From Cruorifilaria tuberocauda (taxonomy: Eukaryota > Nematoda > Chromadorea > Rhabditida > Onchocercidae): a stretch of DNA of 64,000 bases. Shown one piece after another: positions 51,901 through 63,011 of the stretch. A program made the translations under genes and the position numbers. The notes under the pieces are model-generated. The model was not told the DNA's origin. It saw nothing but the letters and a program-made list of their open reading frames with translations, and did not search any database. The stretch spans positions 124,001-188,000 of the forward strand of contig JABVXU010000048.1 of assembly GCA_013365365.1 (NCBI GenBank), read 5' to 3'. Every line of letters starts with the position of its first letter. Within the stretch, counting starts at the first letter, position 1.

Positions 51901-52183
51901 TATTTTCTTGACTTTTTTCCTTGTTGTACTTTTAAATCAGTATGATAGGACTGTTCATTAAATGTCAATTAATATGTTTGCTGAACTTATCTATAAATTC
52001 GACTTTGAACTAGTACAGTGGGATCTTTTTGAAGTCGTGAGTTTTAGATTTAAGTGTTTGAAGTTACTATTTATTCATTATTTCAGATTTTTTTACGTTT
52101 GTGGTATTTGTGGTACTGTATATTGGGACGGTTGCCATATTGTTAACTATAATGTATTCGTCGAGCCTCTTCTGGAAAAGTAA
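45925..52183 (+). CDS. mut-7: MUT-7 / EXD3-type DEDDy 3'-5' exonuclease with Mut7-C domain
   Basis: Homologue of C. elegans MUT-7, which acts in RNAi and germline transposon silencing. Exons begin at 45925-46155 and 46323-46400; later ones start near 46525, 46870, 47299, 47806, 48286, 48645, 49080, 49355, 49724, 49918, 50103, 50414, 50623, 50883, 51361, 51597, 51787; the last is 52087-52183. The N-terminal 350-400 residues are helical. The nuclease has all three motifs: Exo I IGIDTEWKP (about 48765), Exo II GFDFLNDLKIL (about 49356), and Exo III MKYAAMDAYCLL (about 49955), with the DEDDy tyrosine. The Mut7-C part has LKIIVDSMMLGLGKHLRR, CGIDTILAETRN, then zinc-ribbon pairs CVKC and CGIC (last exon, GTVYWDGCH). 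The final codon is at 52181-52183. The exon 3/4 join near 46.65-46.87 kb does not close in phase in my reading. Confidence 0.93.
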
Positions 52184-52904
52184 ATATCGAATGAGACATG
52201 ATTTTTCATTGAAAATTTTAGCTTTATGTTCTTTCATCAGCTCATGTTCAGCAGTGAACAAGTGAAGCGAAAGTGAGACTCAGAACTCTTGCAGTTTGCG
52301 TTTGCATAACATTGTAAATTTTCCGCTCAAAATTCTAAAATTACGATAAAGTTGTTTTTAAAATTATGTAGAACAAAGTCAAATTTCTTCATTCTCCATG
52401 TAAGCTAATGATTAAACTTGGATTTCGTTTAGTTCACCTACATCAGTTGAAGGAAAAAGTAAGCTTACCGTGCGATATAAATTCTAATAAGGAATTCCGA
52501 AGTAAAAATGATACAAAAATTTGGATACAAAAAGGATACAAAAAAATTTTTGAAACTAAGTAATCTCTCATTACTGATAGTTTTCACTTCATCGTACGGC
52601 TGTGCGTATAATTTTCATCATACACGAATTATTTGCAAACTTCTAAGTGGCGGCTCTACAGTTAGACACGGATTCTCCAATAACAACCACATATTCACAC
52701 TATTATCTTTTAAATGTCGGACATTCAGTAAGCGTTTTGTCAATCAATAGTTCCTTCTCCTAAAACTTATGAGGGATTATAAAGCTCGTTTTCCTTTTCA
52801 TTCTTGATAAAACATGAGGCGATTCATTTTTTTAAAAAGGGATAGTTACAGTGAAGTTAAGCTTTTCTAGATTTTTACATCAAATAAATTGCTAGTTCAA
52901 ATTT

Positions 52905-55758
52905 ATGTTTTCATTCGGATTTGAAACGGAAATTCTTAGATTACAAGAAATGAAGTTTCAAAAAGGTAAAGCTGAAATGATAAAATATATCAGACTGTAT
53001 GGTCTTCTCAATTTGCGATTAGTGAAAGACAGTATTGGAAATGCACTATTCGCGAATGTATTATTTACTGCCCCTGATAGATTCAAATTTCCCAATGCTG
53101 GTAGCACTAGCAATAGCAATGAGAAATCGTGCTCAATCAATGTTACAGATGTTCTTAATATGGATAAGGTTAAAATAAAATTAAGTGGTTTTTAATCGTT
53201 TACGTTTATGTGAGGAAAACTTTCAAACGAAGAGCTTTATCAAACAGATACATTCATTTACGAAATAAGCTTAGGCCTGTCTAGGAAGAGTCTTATTCTT
53301 ATGAAATGTAAGAGAATAAACTGAGAACTACATTAAGGCTTTCTATTAAAATGAATTGTAACATCTTAAATTAATGAACTGAATTTTTGAAATTATCAAT
53401 TACACACAATAAGGGAAACGAATAAGTTGACCTTGGTATTCTCTGCAGATACTGTCAAATTTTGATGAATGTTCGTCGAAGAAAGAAATAAGCAGCAGTA
53501 TTGATAATAGTGAATCTGGATGGGATTTTTGGAGTCGAGTATACGATGATCCGGCACTGAGATCACAAATAACCGACCGCTTTCATGTACTTTTCAGTTT
53601 CCAGTTTTCCTAAATAATAGGCACTTTTAGTATAGATTGATAATAATGCAATGGTAATAGTTTGAATTTATCGGATTCTTCCCTGTTACAATTTTAGAAT
53701 GAGCCAACTGTATCAGAAATGTTAACGAGCGAAAAACTTATTCGTGCACAACTTATATTTTTAAATGTACCACGGATTGGTACTGCCTCACAGCAGGTAA
53801 TTCTTTTAATTTTTAAATAAATTTGAAACTAATCTACAATCCATCTCTTTTAGGAAGAAACCAATTTCTTATTAGTTAAAATCAGGAAATTAAAATAATA
53901 GAACAAGCATTTTTCCTTTTCTTTAAAGGGCATTTCAATTTAGATTATTCGATCCCTTATCGAAAGTGAATGTGGAAAAAATATTGCTATATTCGATATT
54001 GTCATCAGTATTCGGCGTTGGTTGGCTGTTATTATATTTCAGTTAAACATTAATTTTACTAGATGCTTATATTACTATGCACCTAATAACTAAAAATATT
54101 AAGTAAAATTCAAGTTTTAGAAGTTTCTAACATTTAAGGAAATATACTCTAGAACTAAATTTTTAAAAGCGACCATAATGATTTTTCTAGGCGTCTTCGT
54201 TTCTATCGCTGTGAAGATGCATTGGAAGTTCTCCGGACCTTTAATGGCTACCGTTTTCGGAACCGATTCCTATCGGTTCATTATGAGGATTATGTTACTT
54301 GTAAGGTAAAGCTTATTATATGAAAGATAGCAATTTTAGTGTGTACATGAAGATAATCCTTTTTTTCTATTTCATTCAGACTTTTGAATTGGATAAACAA
54401 GCTAGCAAATTGGAATTGGAATCAAAAATGGATTATCCATTGAATATTATTCCCAGTATTGATAAAAACATATGGCATCCTACTGAATTTGCGCAGATCG
54501 AATTATTCAAAAAGTATATAATACCAAATACTATTATTTCCGTTGTTCGATCATTCAGTAGAGAAGTATTTGGGATAATAAGTTGCTTATACAGTTGAAG
54601 AGAAGTAGTGCAGAATGATAATAAGTAGGTACATCGCATGATGTGATAATAAATTAATTTAATTTTTACAATAATTTTCTATACGCTTTGATTCTTGCAT
54701 TCACTTTATATGTAATTTTAGCGACTTGATGAGGTTGCTAGAAAATGCAGGTAGAAATAACCCTGGCATTTGTATCGATGATCCGTGTATTACACAATTA
54801 ACATCCCGTGGATCAGCACTTATCGAGGCGATGCTAAAACAATGGCCTGTTGGTTTATTCCGCATGTGCGCTCCTCAGGTTTGTATTCTTTTTTCCAAGA
54901 CTCGCATTTCTGAAAATTGTGATTTCCTATTGCAGGTTCGTTTGACCGGGAGATACCTTAGCCTGGATCACCAAAATCAAAGTGCTGTGCTAAATAAAGT
55001 CGCTATCGAGGTATAGCTTCAGTTTTAAGTTATTTGCTTTAATTTTAATTTGAAATAGTAGCTTATTTAAGAAGTTATAATTGGAATAAATCGAGAAGAG
55101 TTGAATAGCATCTTCTCATTTAAATCGTTTATTGTAAAGATAATCAATTAAAAAAATATCATTACTAATGGAAGTTTTGTTGGTATCAAAATATAAAAAG
55201 AATAAAACTAATATAATAATCAAAAAACCTTTTTACAAAGCAAAATGCGGTATCGTGAACATAAAAAAGCATTATCACATAAACATAAAAAAAGAATATT
55301 GCAGTCATATCCACTAATATATGTAGAAACATGGGAACCTCTTGCGCCTATAATAATTCATACCTCATATCATTTGGTTGATTATTCTTGTGCTCTTTTG
55401 CGTCATTTCGGAGCGCAACAAATACATGTGGACCTGCCATGGCGAATCCTGACGACCCTACTTCCACCCAGTTCACACTGGCCACAAGATTCCGTAGAAT
55501 TGATGAATTTGGTGAGAATGTTTCTCTATCACTTCATTATGTGAATGAGTTTTACCGCGCAAATTTTAAAAACTGGTAAATGAATGAAATTCATAAAAAT
55601 AAAAAAATCAAACATTAATACTGTCTGCATATACGCATCCTTTGCAGGTAGCTAAATTATCTCCCCATACAAGTATATTCGGAGGAACATTATTCCTTGT
55701 AAGTGATGGACATCACAGACAAGCAATTGCGCAAAAATTGTTACATTTACCAGAATGA
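52905..55758 (+). CDS. RRM-containing protein of unknown family
   Basis: Exons: 52905-53168 (ATG), 53449-53586, 53698-53796, 53944-54020, 54191-54305, 54380 to about 54590, about 54737-54878, 54938-55012, about 55350-55510, 55648-55758 (TGA). Exons 3-5 form an RNA-recognition motif: RAQLIFLNVPRIG (beta 1, RNP2-like), IFDIVISIRRW, LRFYRCEDALEVLRTFNGYR and FRNRFLSVHYED (beta 4). RNP1 is weak: it reads LRFYRCED where K-G-F-A-F-V is usual. The C-terminal 250 residues (LTSRGSALIEAMLKQWPVG, VDLPWRILTTLLPP, SDGHHRQAIAQKLLHLPE) are well-formed but not recognised. The gene starts 722 bp after mut-7 on the same strand. Borders of the exon near 54.7 kb and the one near 55.35 kb are uncertain. Confidence 0.7.
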
Positions 55759-56142
55759 GCAGATGTTTTATTTCGTGATATAGAAGCATTTAAAATTATT
55801 TCGTTAGCATAATTGTCATCGCATGATGCAAATGTTAAATGGCGTTACTTTATCCTCTCTTACATTTCATCCATACTATCAGTAGGAAATGTATTTTGTA
55901 AATCTAAATAATGTATTTAGAAGAAGTAAAAATGTGGTTTAAGTCATCATCGCGATGTGTATGCAGCAGTTGGGACTAATGAAATCTGCCGTCATTTATT
56001 TCTATTCCTTCAGAGATATGTACGCATCATACCAACATTTTATTAAAGTATACAGCGTACAGTGGTATGAATTTTGTCGAAAATGGATGTAGACAGGAAT
56101 ATCGCTATTACATAACATCAAAATATTATTCGACACTATCTT

Positions 56143-57379
56143 CTGATCGAAGTAGAACCAAATCGAATTCCGGCATCTTAAGAGGTATTTCATACAGCGT
56201 ATCATCTTCCGGATCCGCCCGGCTTCGTTTCGTTTTCCTATAATTCATTCACTATTATCAAACTGCCATATTACTCCACAGTTTTAGTCGGTACATTTTA
56301 TTGCCCAGTTGCAGGAACCAAAAGCAGTTTTTGATTCAACTTTTCAACCATCAGCTTTTAAACATCAGATAAGTAAGAATTATTGAAACAGAAAAAAAAT
56401 AGCCCAAGTTTGATAGGAAATATAAAAATAAATGAAAAAAGAAAGAAATGAAAAAATAGCAAGAATTGTTCCATTATCTACATCATCTGATAATATACCT
56501 GTTAGGAACTTAATTATCCTTTCCCAATTTGACTTCTATTGAAACCGACCGATAAAGATGAATAAAATTATTCTCATGAGAAATACTAACGTTCGAATTT
56601 GCAATTGTTTGCAACTATTTAACATATATTTCTTGTTTAACTTTCCATCCAAATGCTTATGGCCTGGAATATTTCGAACTTTCATTTCAGTATAATAATT
56701 ATTAATAATGAAATATTCTATTCACTATATTTCTTACCTTTACTGTCAGGATTTCGTTCTGACTCATGCTTACGAAGTATATTCTTCAACTGATTCCAAC
56801 TTTTAATAGCATCTTCATTTGGTTCCATACTTCGTGATACAATTGTCTTTTTTTTTAGATCGGCACTACGATTCACTGCTGGTTCTGGTGCATTATTTAA
56901 CATCACATCATTTGGTTCCTCACTCGAAAATGTTACTCTGTCAAGGTAATTAACTTTTGCTCCAAACCAGTAATGTAAGTTATCATATATAAGTTCACTT
57001 CATCTACAATCAGATATGAGAAATGAACGGTAAATAGTTTGGATAACTTACCTTTCTACAGGTGTTTCTTTATTGTTTAGCTTTGATTGCAATTTTTCTA
57101 TTACTGGTTGATCTGCTATCTGGAAATTACTGTAGCAACTTTTCAATCAATTTCTTTTATTCAATTCTTTGAAGACATTTTAAATTTCTAAAATTAATTT
57201 TTTTCAATCACAGAATCCGATAATCGCTTTTTATTATAAGGATTTTCCTCTTGACAATCAAAATTATTTACCGAACGGATATTTGGACTTGCATTTGCGT
57301 TTTCATTTGCTTCAAATTTTGATAGCTTCGACTTTCTTGTCTTCTCATTCCCACTTTGTTTACTAGACTGACAACCCAT
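56143..57379 (-). CDS. Small probable N-myristoylated/palmitoylated protein
   Basis: Minus-strand exons 57212-57379 (ATG), 57052-57119, 56738-56937, and a probable last exon of about 56143-56210. The start MGCQSSKQSG has Gly2 and Ser6, a myristoylation signal, with Cys3 for palmitoylation, so a membrane-anchored cytosolic protein is likely. The rest is charged and mostly disordered (FEANENANASPNIRS, RSMEPNEDAIKSWNQLKNIL). The likely last exon reads RSRADPEDDTLYEIPLKMPE then LRSEDSVE and TAA, but its phase (2) does not match the preceding donor (phase 1). Either a short exon near 56.3 kb was missed or another acceptor is used. I do not recognise the family. Confidence 0.6.
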
Positions 57380-57953
57380 TTGTTTAATTATTTTTCTATT
57401 AGATCACCCTGTCTCAAATATTGCAAAATGATAAATAACAACGGACATATTCTTAACGGCTTATGTACGCGTAGTTTTCCTGGGATCATTTATTTAAATT
57501 ATTCGAATTAAAATTTTGCAGAAACCAATTAATCATGGAATATAAGAAGGACAAATTGAGAAACTACATTGAGGCCTTCTAAAATTTATTCCTCCGGTCA
57601 CTGACCAAAGAAGATCAGCAAAAAGTTAAATAAGAGATGTCAGTGAATAAAGACAGAAAGATATATGAAAATGAATTTAAGCAAATAATCTTTGACGTGA
57701 AAAACCCAGAAAGCAAATGCATTTGAAGCAAATACAATTATGAAAATGTTATGAAATAAAATCGCGTGAAATTCAATCCGCTTTAAATAAGTACTTGATG
57801 ATTTGCTTTTTCAATGTTGTTACTACTAAAAAAATATTCTTGTTAGGGAGTTTTATTGTTTGATTAATTGATGATGACATATATTAAGATAGGATGATTC
57901 GATGATGAACGATATGACTGGAAGTAATACGCATGTTCTCCAAATTTCCTATT

Positions 57954-58268
57954 TTAAAATATTTCGAATATCTCAACAAATAGAATGGCTTCATTTAATG
58001 AGATATTCTGATAGCTCCTAAAGACGTGATTTTCAAGTGGAAAAGTTGCACATGTGGTATCTCTTTCTTGACCATGAATTTTTTTCTCATACTTTTTTCT
58101 AAAAAGAAAGTCTGTAGAGTGTTTGAAAAAAGGGTCTCCTTTCAAGAATAAGCGTCTCATAAAAACTGTAAGGTCAAAAACTGTTTTCTGTGCGTTTCTG
58201 GACAACAGACCAGTTGATTTTACGAACGCATCTCTTTCCGAGGAGTTGAAACAAATTAAAGTGTCCAA
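57954..58268 (-). CDS. Possible single-exon open reading frame, 104 aa
   Basis: A 315-nt open frame in the 1.3 kb between the myristoylated protein gene and crn-5. Composition is mixed and charged (LFLKGDPFFKHSTDFLFRKK), not just AT-driven, but there is no recognised domain, no flanking splice site and no homologue known to me. It may be chance. Confidence 0.2.
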   Translation of the reverse strand: MDTLICFNSSERDAFVKSTGLLSRNAQKTVFDLTVFMRRLFLKGDPFFKHSTDFLFRKKYEKKIHGQERDTTCATFPLENHVFRSYQNISLNEAILFVEIFEIF

Positions 58269-58694
58269 TACTTCTCTACCATAATTTTACTTCAGCATTG
58301 GTGTACGCTATTTATGTGGTTAAGAAAACATAAACATGGCAACGAATGCTGGTGAATTGATTCACTTTAAACTGAGCTTAATTGAAAAGTAATGAGGATG
58401 TACCATAGTGATAATATCGAATTCTGAACTTAAGTTGCTGATTACTGAAAAACAAACTTTTATGAGATCTGAAAGTAATCTCTTACTTTCTAACCAAACT
58501 TACGTACGCACACTGCGATCCTTTTAGTTCATTCAGTACCACTATTTTTAGTGTTTCTGTTACAATTGCTTCTTCTACAACTGAACTTTGTATTTTTTCT
58601 ATCCAGCAATTTCAAACAAGGATAAATATAACTGAATCATATTGAGACTAAACAAAGTGAAGTGAAAAGTAATAATTGAAAGAGATGTATCATC

Positions 58695-59986
58695 TTATTT
58701 CCAAATATCGACGCTAAGTTTCTTTTGCAAAATTTCTCGATAAAATATGAAAATATCAGCAGACGCTTGTTTAGCTAGTATTCTTGCAGCTTCAAACGTA
58801 TTATATTCGAATATTCCATCTGTATCACAAGCCACCATTTTCGTTGATTCCTATATTTACATTTCACAAACATTCACAAATACAAAATGTCTTACACTCA
58901 CACCAGGATTAATGCCAAAGAAATAGAATGAACACAGTACAATCTCAATCTCGAAAAAAAAAACTTTCTAAACCTGTGAAGTGGCATATATTGTCAGTTA
59001 ACTGAAATTCCATAGACTCACTTTTCCAGTCGAATAAAATGCAAATGTATAAACTGTATCAGCAGAGGAGCATTGTGCACAGATTGGATCCAAAATGAGA
59101 TTTCCTTCAGACACTGCCACAGTAACTCCACAAAACATCCCATTCATAATAATGCCTAGATCGAGAGCTGCCAAACAAGCCGCATTTAGAGCTGCAGCTG
59201 CCTTACAATAGTACAAACACATAAAATTTTAATAGAATAGGAAATTAATGAAGCCAATTTAATGTAGCAATATAATAATTAATAATTATTATTAATAATT
59301 TAATATTCCTGGAAATGATATGATATCGAAATAAATTCACTTTCTGAACGAAATTTGAACTAATACCTCACAGCCACCTTTCTGTAATAACTGCAGAGTG
59401 ACATTGAGAACAACACGAGGATAATGAACATGGTCAATGGTATGATTCAATGCAGCATCCAATAATCGATTGACCTGAAAAAACAACTAGCGATCTGAAA
59501 GCGCTATTCAAAATTAAGTTGAAAGATTAGATTTGGAAAACTAGGAAAAATGAAACGGTTCATAATATGTTAATAGTTTTGTCCAAAAATATATTTTAAT
59601 ATTCAGAACTAAGGAACTAAAAGATCACCACTTTCACTAGAAAAAAAAATTTTCATCTAGTCAATCACCAATATAACATTTCGAAAGTATATGCCAAATC
59701 GCGTCATATCATTTATAACCCTGTGAAATTTGAAATACTGTAAAGAAACCTTAACAGAATCTTCTTGTCCGTGGGTATGCTTATAAAGGATATCAATAAC
59801 GAGTCGTTCGCTGAGCCGTTTCGAACAAGAAAGGTTACCCGGACCATTAATTCCGCACCATATCACAGTGGTACCTTGTTCCAGAGCACAGGAACCATCA
59901 GATCGAGATAGAAAACTTAGCTGTGCTCTAAGATCACGTAGTTTTTGGTGAGAATTATCAAACACTTCAATAGATCTCGTTTCCAT
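58695..59986 (-). CDS. crn-5: Exosome complex component RRP46 (EXOSC5), RNase PH fold
   Basis: Structural subunit of the six-member RNase PH ring of the RNA exosome. In C. elegans the homologue is crn-5, also linked to apoptotic DNA breakdown. Four exons in perfect phase give 226 aa: 59750-59986 (ATG), 59367-59474, 59022-59201, 58695-58850 (TAA). Motifs follow human EXOSC5: LSFLSRSDGSCALEQGTTVI (human LLSRPDGSASFLQGDTSV), VVLNVTLQLLQKGG, AALNAACLAALDLGIIMNGM, EGNLILDP, and C-terminal FIFYREILQKKLS (human FRFYRESLQRRYS). The phosphorolytic residues of archaeal Rrp41 are not evident, as expected for RRP46. An acceptor GTTCTAG lies 10 bp before the ATG, so trans-splicing is likely. Confidence 0.96.
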
Positions 59987-60821
59987 TTACTCTTTCTAGA
60001 ACAAATACCAATACATTTTTATATTAATTCATTTGCTAAAGAGAGCTCAATTTTTTTGGTTGAATTCAAGAAAAATTATAAGATCTGTAAGAAATATATC
60101 ACAATGAATTAGATAAAAAATTCACCAACTCCAAAAAACGTACCTTGCAAGGAAATTTAACTCAGCTAATAAAACCGGTCCCACCATTTTACAAATCGTG
60201 ACAAATAGTGTGATTCGTCACGACCGGCCGCGAATCATTGTATTGTCGTTTGAAGGTACTGATGTGGCACAAAGGTCAAAAGGTCGAGGAGCGCTTGGAT
60301 GCTAATGATTATATTTCTCTACTTCAGCTCCCTCTTTTATAGCGTCATCACCCTCTTCTGCTTGTCCAGTCACTCACGTTTTACATGTTTCATTTCTCTT
60401 CAGCATTTTTTTAACGTTAAATCTGTGTTTGCATTCTCATTCCCTATTTCGGTGTGTTTCAAAATATGGTGCCGAATTCTTTATTATTTGTGAAATTATG
60501 GTTGAATAAGTTATCCTTGAGGTTTGTAGATATACAGGTCGCAATTTTAAATCTCTTAGGGAAATTTTTTTTAAGGAAGTAGTAGATGATAAAATACAAC
60601 CATTGACGGAAAAAGATTAAGAATGGAAAATGCTTTTATCGCTCAGTGTACTGAATTTGATGCTTCATTGCTTAACTGAAAAAGAGTTTAATGATCATAA
60701 TCTGCAAGTGAATGACTCTCCATTGTTTATTCTCGTTATTATAATATTGCATATAAAAAATGATCTGGATTAAATTTTTCATTTGCAGGGTTGTTTGGAT
60801 TACTTGTGTAACTTATTGCTA
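59987..60821. promoter_or_regulatory. Divergent region between crn-5 and NECAP with inverted repeats
   Basis: 835 bp between divergent starts. It contains overlapping short inverted repeats: TCGTGAC (60196-60202) with GTCACGA (60217-60223), and GATTCG...CGAATC around CCGGCCG (about 60212-60236), in a small GC-rich patch. A TTTGCAG|GG acceptor at 60788 lies 33 bp upstream of the NECAP ATG. A plus-strand frame at 60299-60493 is not supported. Confidence 0.45.
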
Positions 60822-62094
60822 ATGGCTGAAGAATACGAAAGCGTCTGTTTGGTGAAGCCTGAAGTATTTATTTATCGTATACCACCTCTTACGAGCAACC
60901 GAGGACATAAGTGAGATTTCCTTCAAGTTACTTTGCCGTTTTTTCATTTAATATCATTATTAATATTACTATAATCGATATCAGTTGGCGACCATGTTCT
61001 CAATCCACTCCATAAATGCTCTACAAAATATGGTTGAATAATGATGGAATGGGAGTTTTGAAGCGGTTCAATGATTGCAGTCTCATGTTATATTGAAGTG
61101 GTTTTTTAGTGGCTGGAAGTGGCTAGAGAAGTGGTTTCTTTGAGTAGAATGTGATTTTGCAGGGCTGCAGATTGGAAATTGGATGAACCAGATTGGACAG
61201 GACGTATGCGTTTGGTAGCCATTGGCACTAAGTTGGAATTACGACTAGAAGATAAAGTATCTGGGCAGTTGTTTGCAAAATGTCCAATAGATGAATATCC
61301 AGGTCTCAGCATCGAGCCTGTACTCGACTCTTCTCGGTATTTTGTCGTTCGATTAAAAAATGATAACGGTCAAACGGCTTTTATCGGTTCGTTCTTTATG
61401 TCAGTCCTTATAAATCATTGTTACAACAAACTTCAAATTAAATATTAGAAGGAACCAAGTATCGACTTTGCTTAGAGAAAATATGTGCTGAAGGATGAAT
61501 TATGAATTGTAGATGAATTTTATGAAGTTTCTGATCATTTTTGCAGGTTTGGGGTTCGCTGACCGAAGTGATTCGTTTGATTTAAATGTTGCACTACAAG
61601 AGCATTTCAAATACATTGAAAAAAGCGCAGAATTCTGTAACGAACAAATGAATGATCAACCAAAGCTGGACCTTGGTTTCAAAAAAGGGCAAACTATAAC
61701 TATAAATTTCGGGGTAGATTAGTTGTTGCAAAAAAATATGTTCGGATTGTAATAATCTCTTTTTTAATGGTTGAAACAATATATCATTTTCCGTTTTGAT
61801 GTCATTGGAAATATTCTTCGTGGTAGAAATCATTCACATTGTAACTCACATGTTTCACTTATATCGAATTTCTGAAGGTATTCTACAGTTATTAATGTTT
61901 GTAAAATAACAAGTACTCAAATACGTTTCCAGAAAAAAACATCAACAAACCCTCAACAAGCTAAGGCATCATCAGCAAATGCAAATAACGATTCAGGACG
62001 CTTTCCACTGTTACCACCACCACCGTCAGCAATGTCTTCTATTATACAGCGTTCACGCAATACTCCAGAAGCGAGAGCAGAATTCAAATCTTGA
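60822..62094 (+). CDS. ncap-1: Adaptin ear-binding coat-associated protein (NECAP)
   Basis: Clathrin-coat accessory protein that binds and regulates the AP2 adaptor in endocytosis. Four exons in phase give 213 aa: 60822-60910, 61163-61386, 61547-61713, 61933-62094 (TGA). The PHear domain is almost unbroken: [92 protein letters not shown], each matching human NECAP1. The C-terminal tail is short ([11 protein letters not shown]) and ends RAEFKS, without the WVQF adaptin-ear motif of the human protein. That suggests a different appendage contact, or an unseen alternative last exon. Confidence 0.96.
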
Positions 62095-63011
62095 TCAGTC
62101 TTGTGATAGATCTCTTTTTTTGTCGTCACTTATTGATTTTGTAAAGAAAATATATAGATCTGTATATAGTTGGGCATAGCAACCTTTGCTGTGAATACAT
62201 TCTTATGCATATCTTGCGTCAGAAATTTATAATTATGATATCACGTGATGGAAATGATTTCGGCTCCATTTTTAATTTTAGTATCTTTTCTAATACGCGC
62301 TACCCACTTTTGGAACTTCGGTCATGCTTAAAAGCATGCATAGTATATTTGAATTTTATTATTATTTATCGCAGCCTTGCATGGATGAATTTTTTGGCTG
62401 TGATGTTTTCATAAGTTTTATGACCGGTTTTTTTTAATTTAATAATTATAACGCGATAAAATAATAATTACCATGTTTAGGTGATGTATGGATCGAACAG
62501 TCGAAAAAAGCTTATTTTCAGTATTTTACTAAAGCATATTTCTTTCCTCTTTTACGTTTGAAATGTCGATTCCATTCCAATTCTTCACATCCAGACATTT
62601 GATATCACTTTTCAGGCATATTGTTTGTATTAGAAATCATGAGAATTTTCTATCGGCGTTAAGTTTTAATTTATTATAGGTGCAGTTGAATTTAGGGTTA
62701 AAATTTAAAAAAAAAATTTTTTTCAGCAAGATGCATTATAAGTGGATTGCGTAAGTAGAGTAGTGGTTAAAAGGATCACCTAAATAGAAAAAGTTAGGAA
62801 AGTTAAGAAGGAGAGGAGGAAGGTGAATTAATTAACCATGCTTTCCTGTGGAATATACTCCCATTTTTAGATTATGAATTGTTAGGGAAGTTAGTTTCCT
62901 AGCTTTGAAAAGTCTTAAATTTGATGATTAGGACGGTAATAGTGTCCTGAAAGATGTGAGAATACAATAAAAAAAATAAGTTTAACAATTTCCTCTTTCA
63001 GTTTTACGGGA
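62095..63011. other. Intergenic region
   Basis: About 0.9 kb between NECAP and the E2 gene on the same strand. Short open frames only (61979-62179, 62205-62414); no exon or RNA gene supported. A CTTTCAG acceptor ends about 11 bp before the E2 start codon. Confidence 0.5.

Noticed and set aside
54722..54878. Alternative splicing of the exon near 54.7 kb of the RRM gene from acceptor 54721
   Set aside because: That acceptor gives stops in phase with the preceding exon; an acceptor at about 54736 fits phase 1, but this is not settled.
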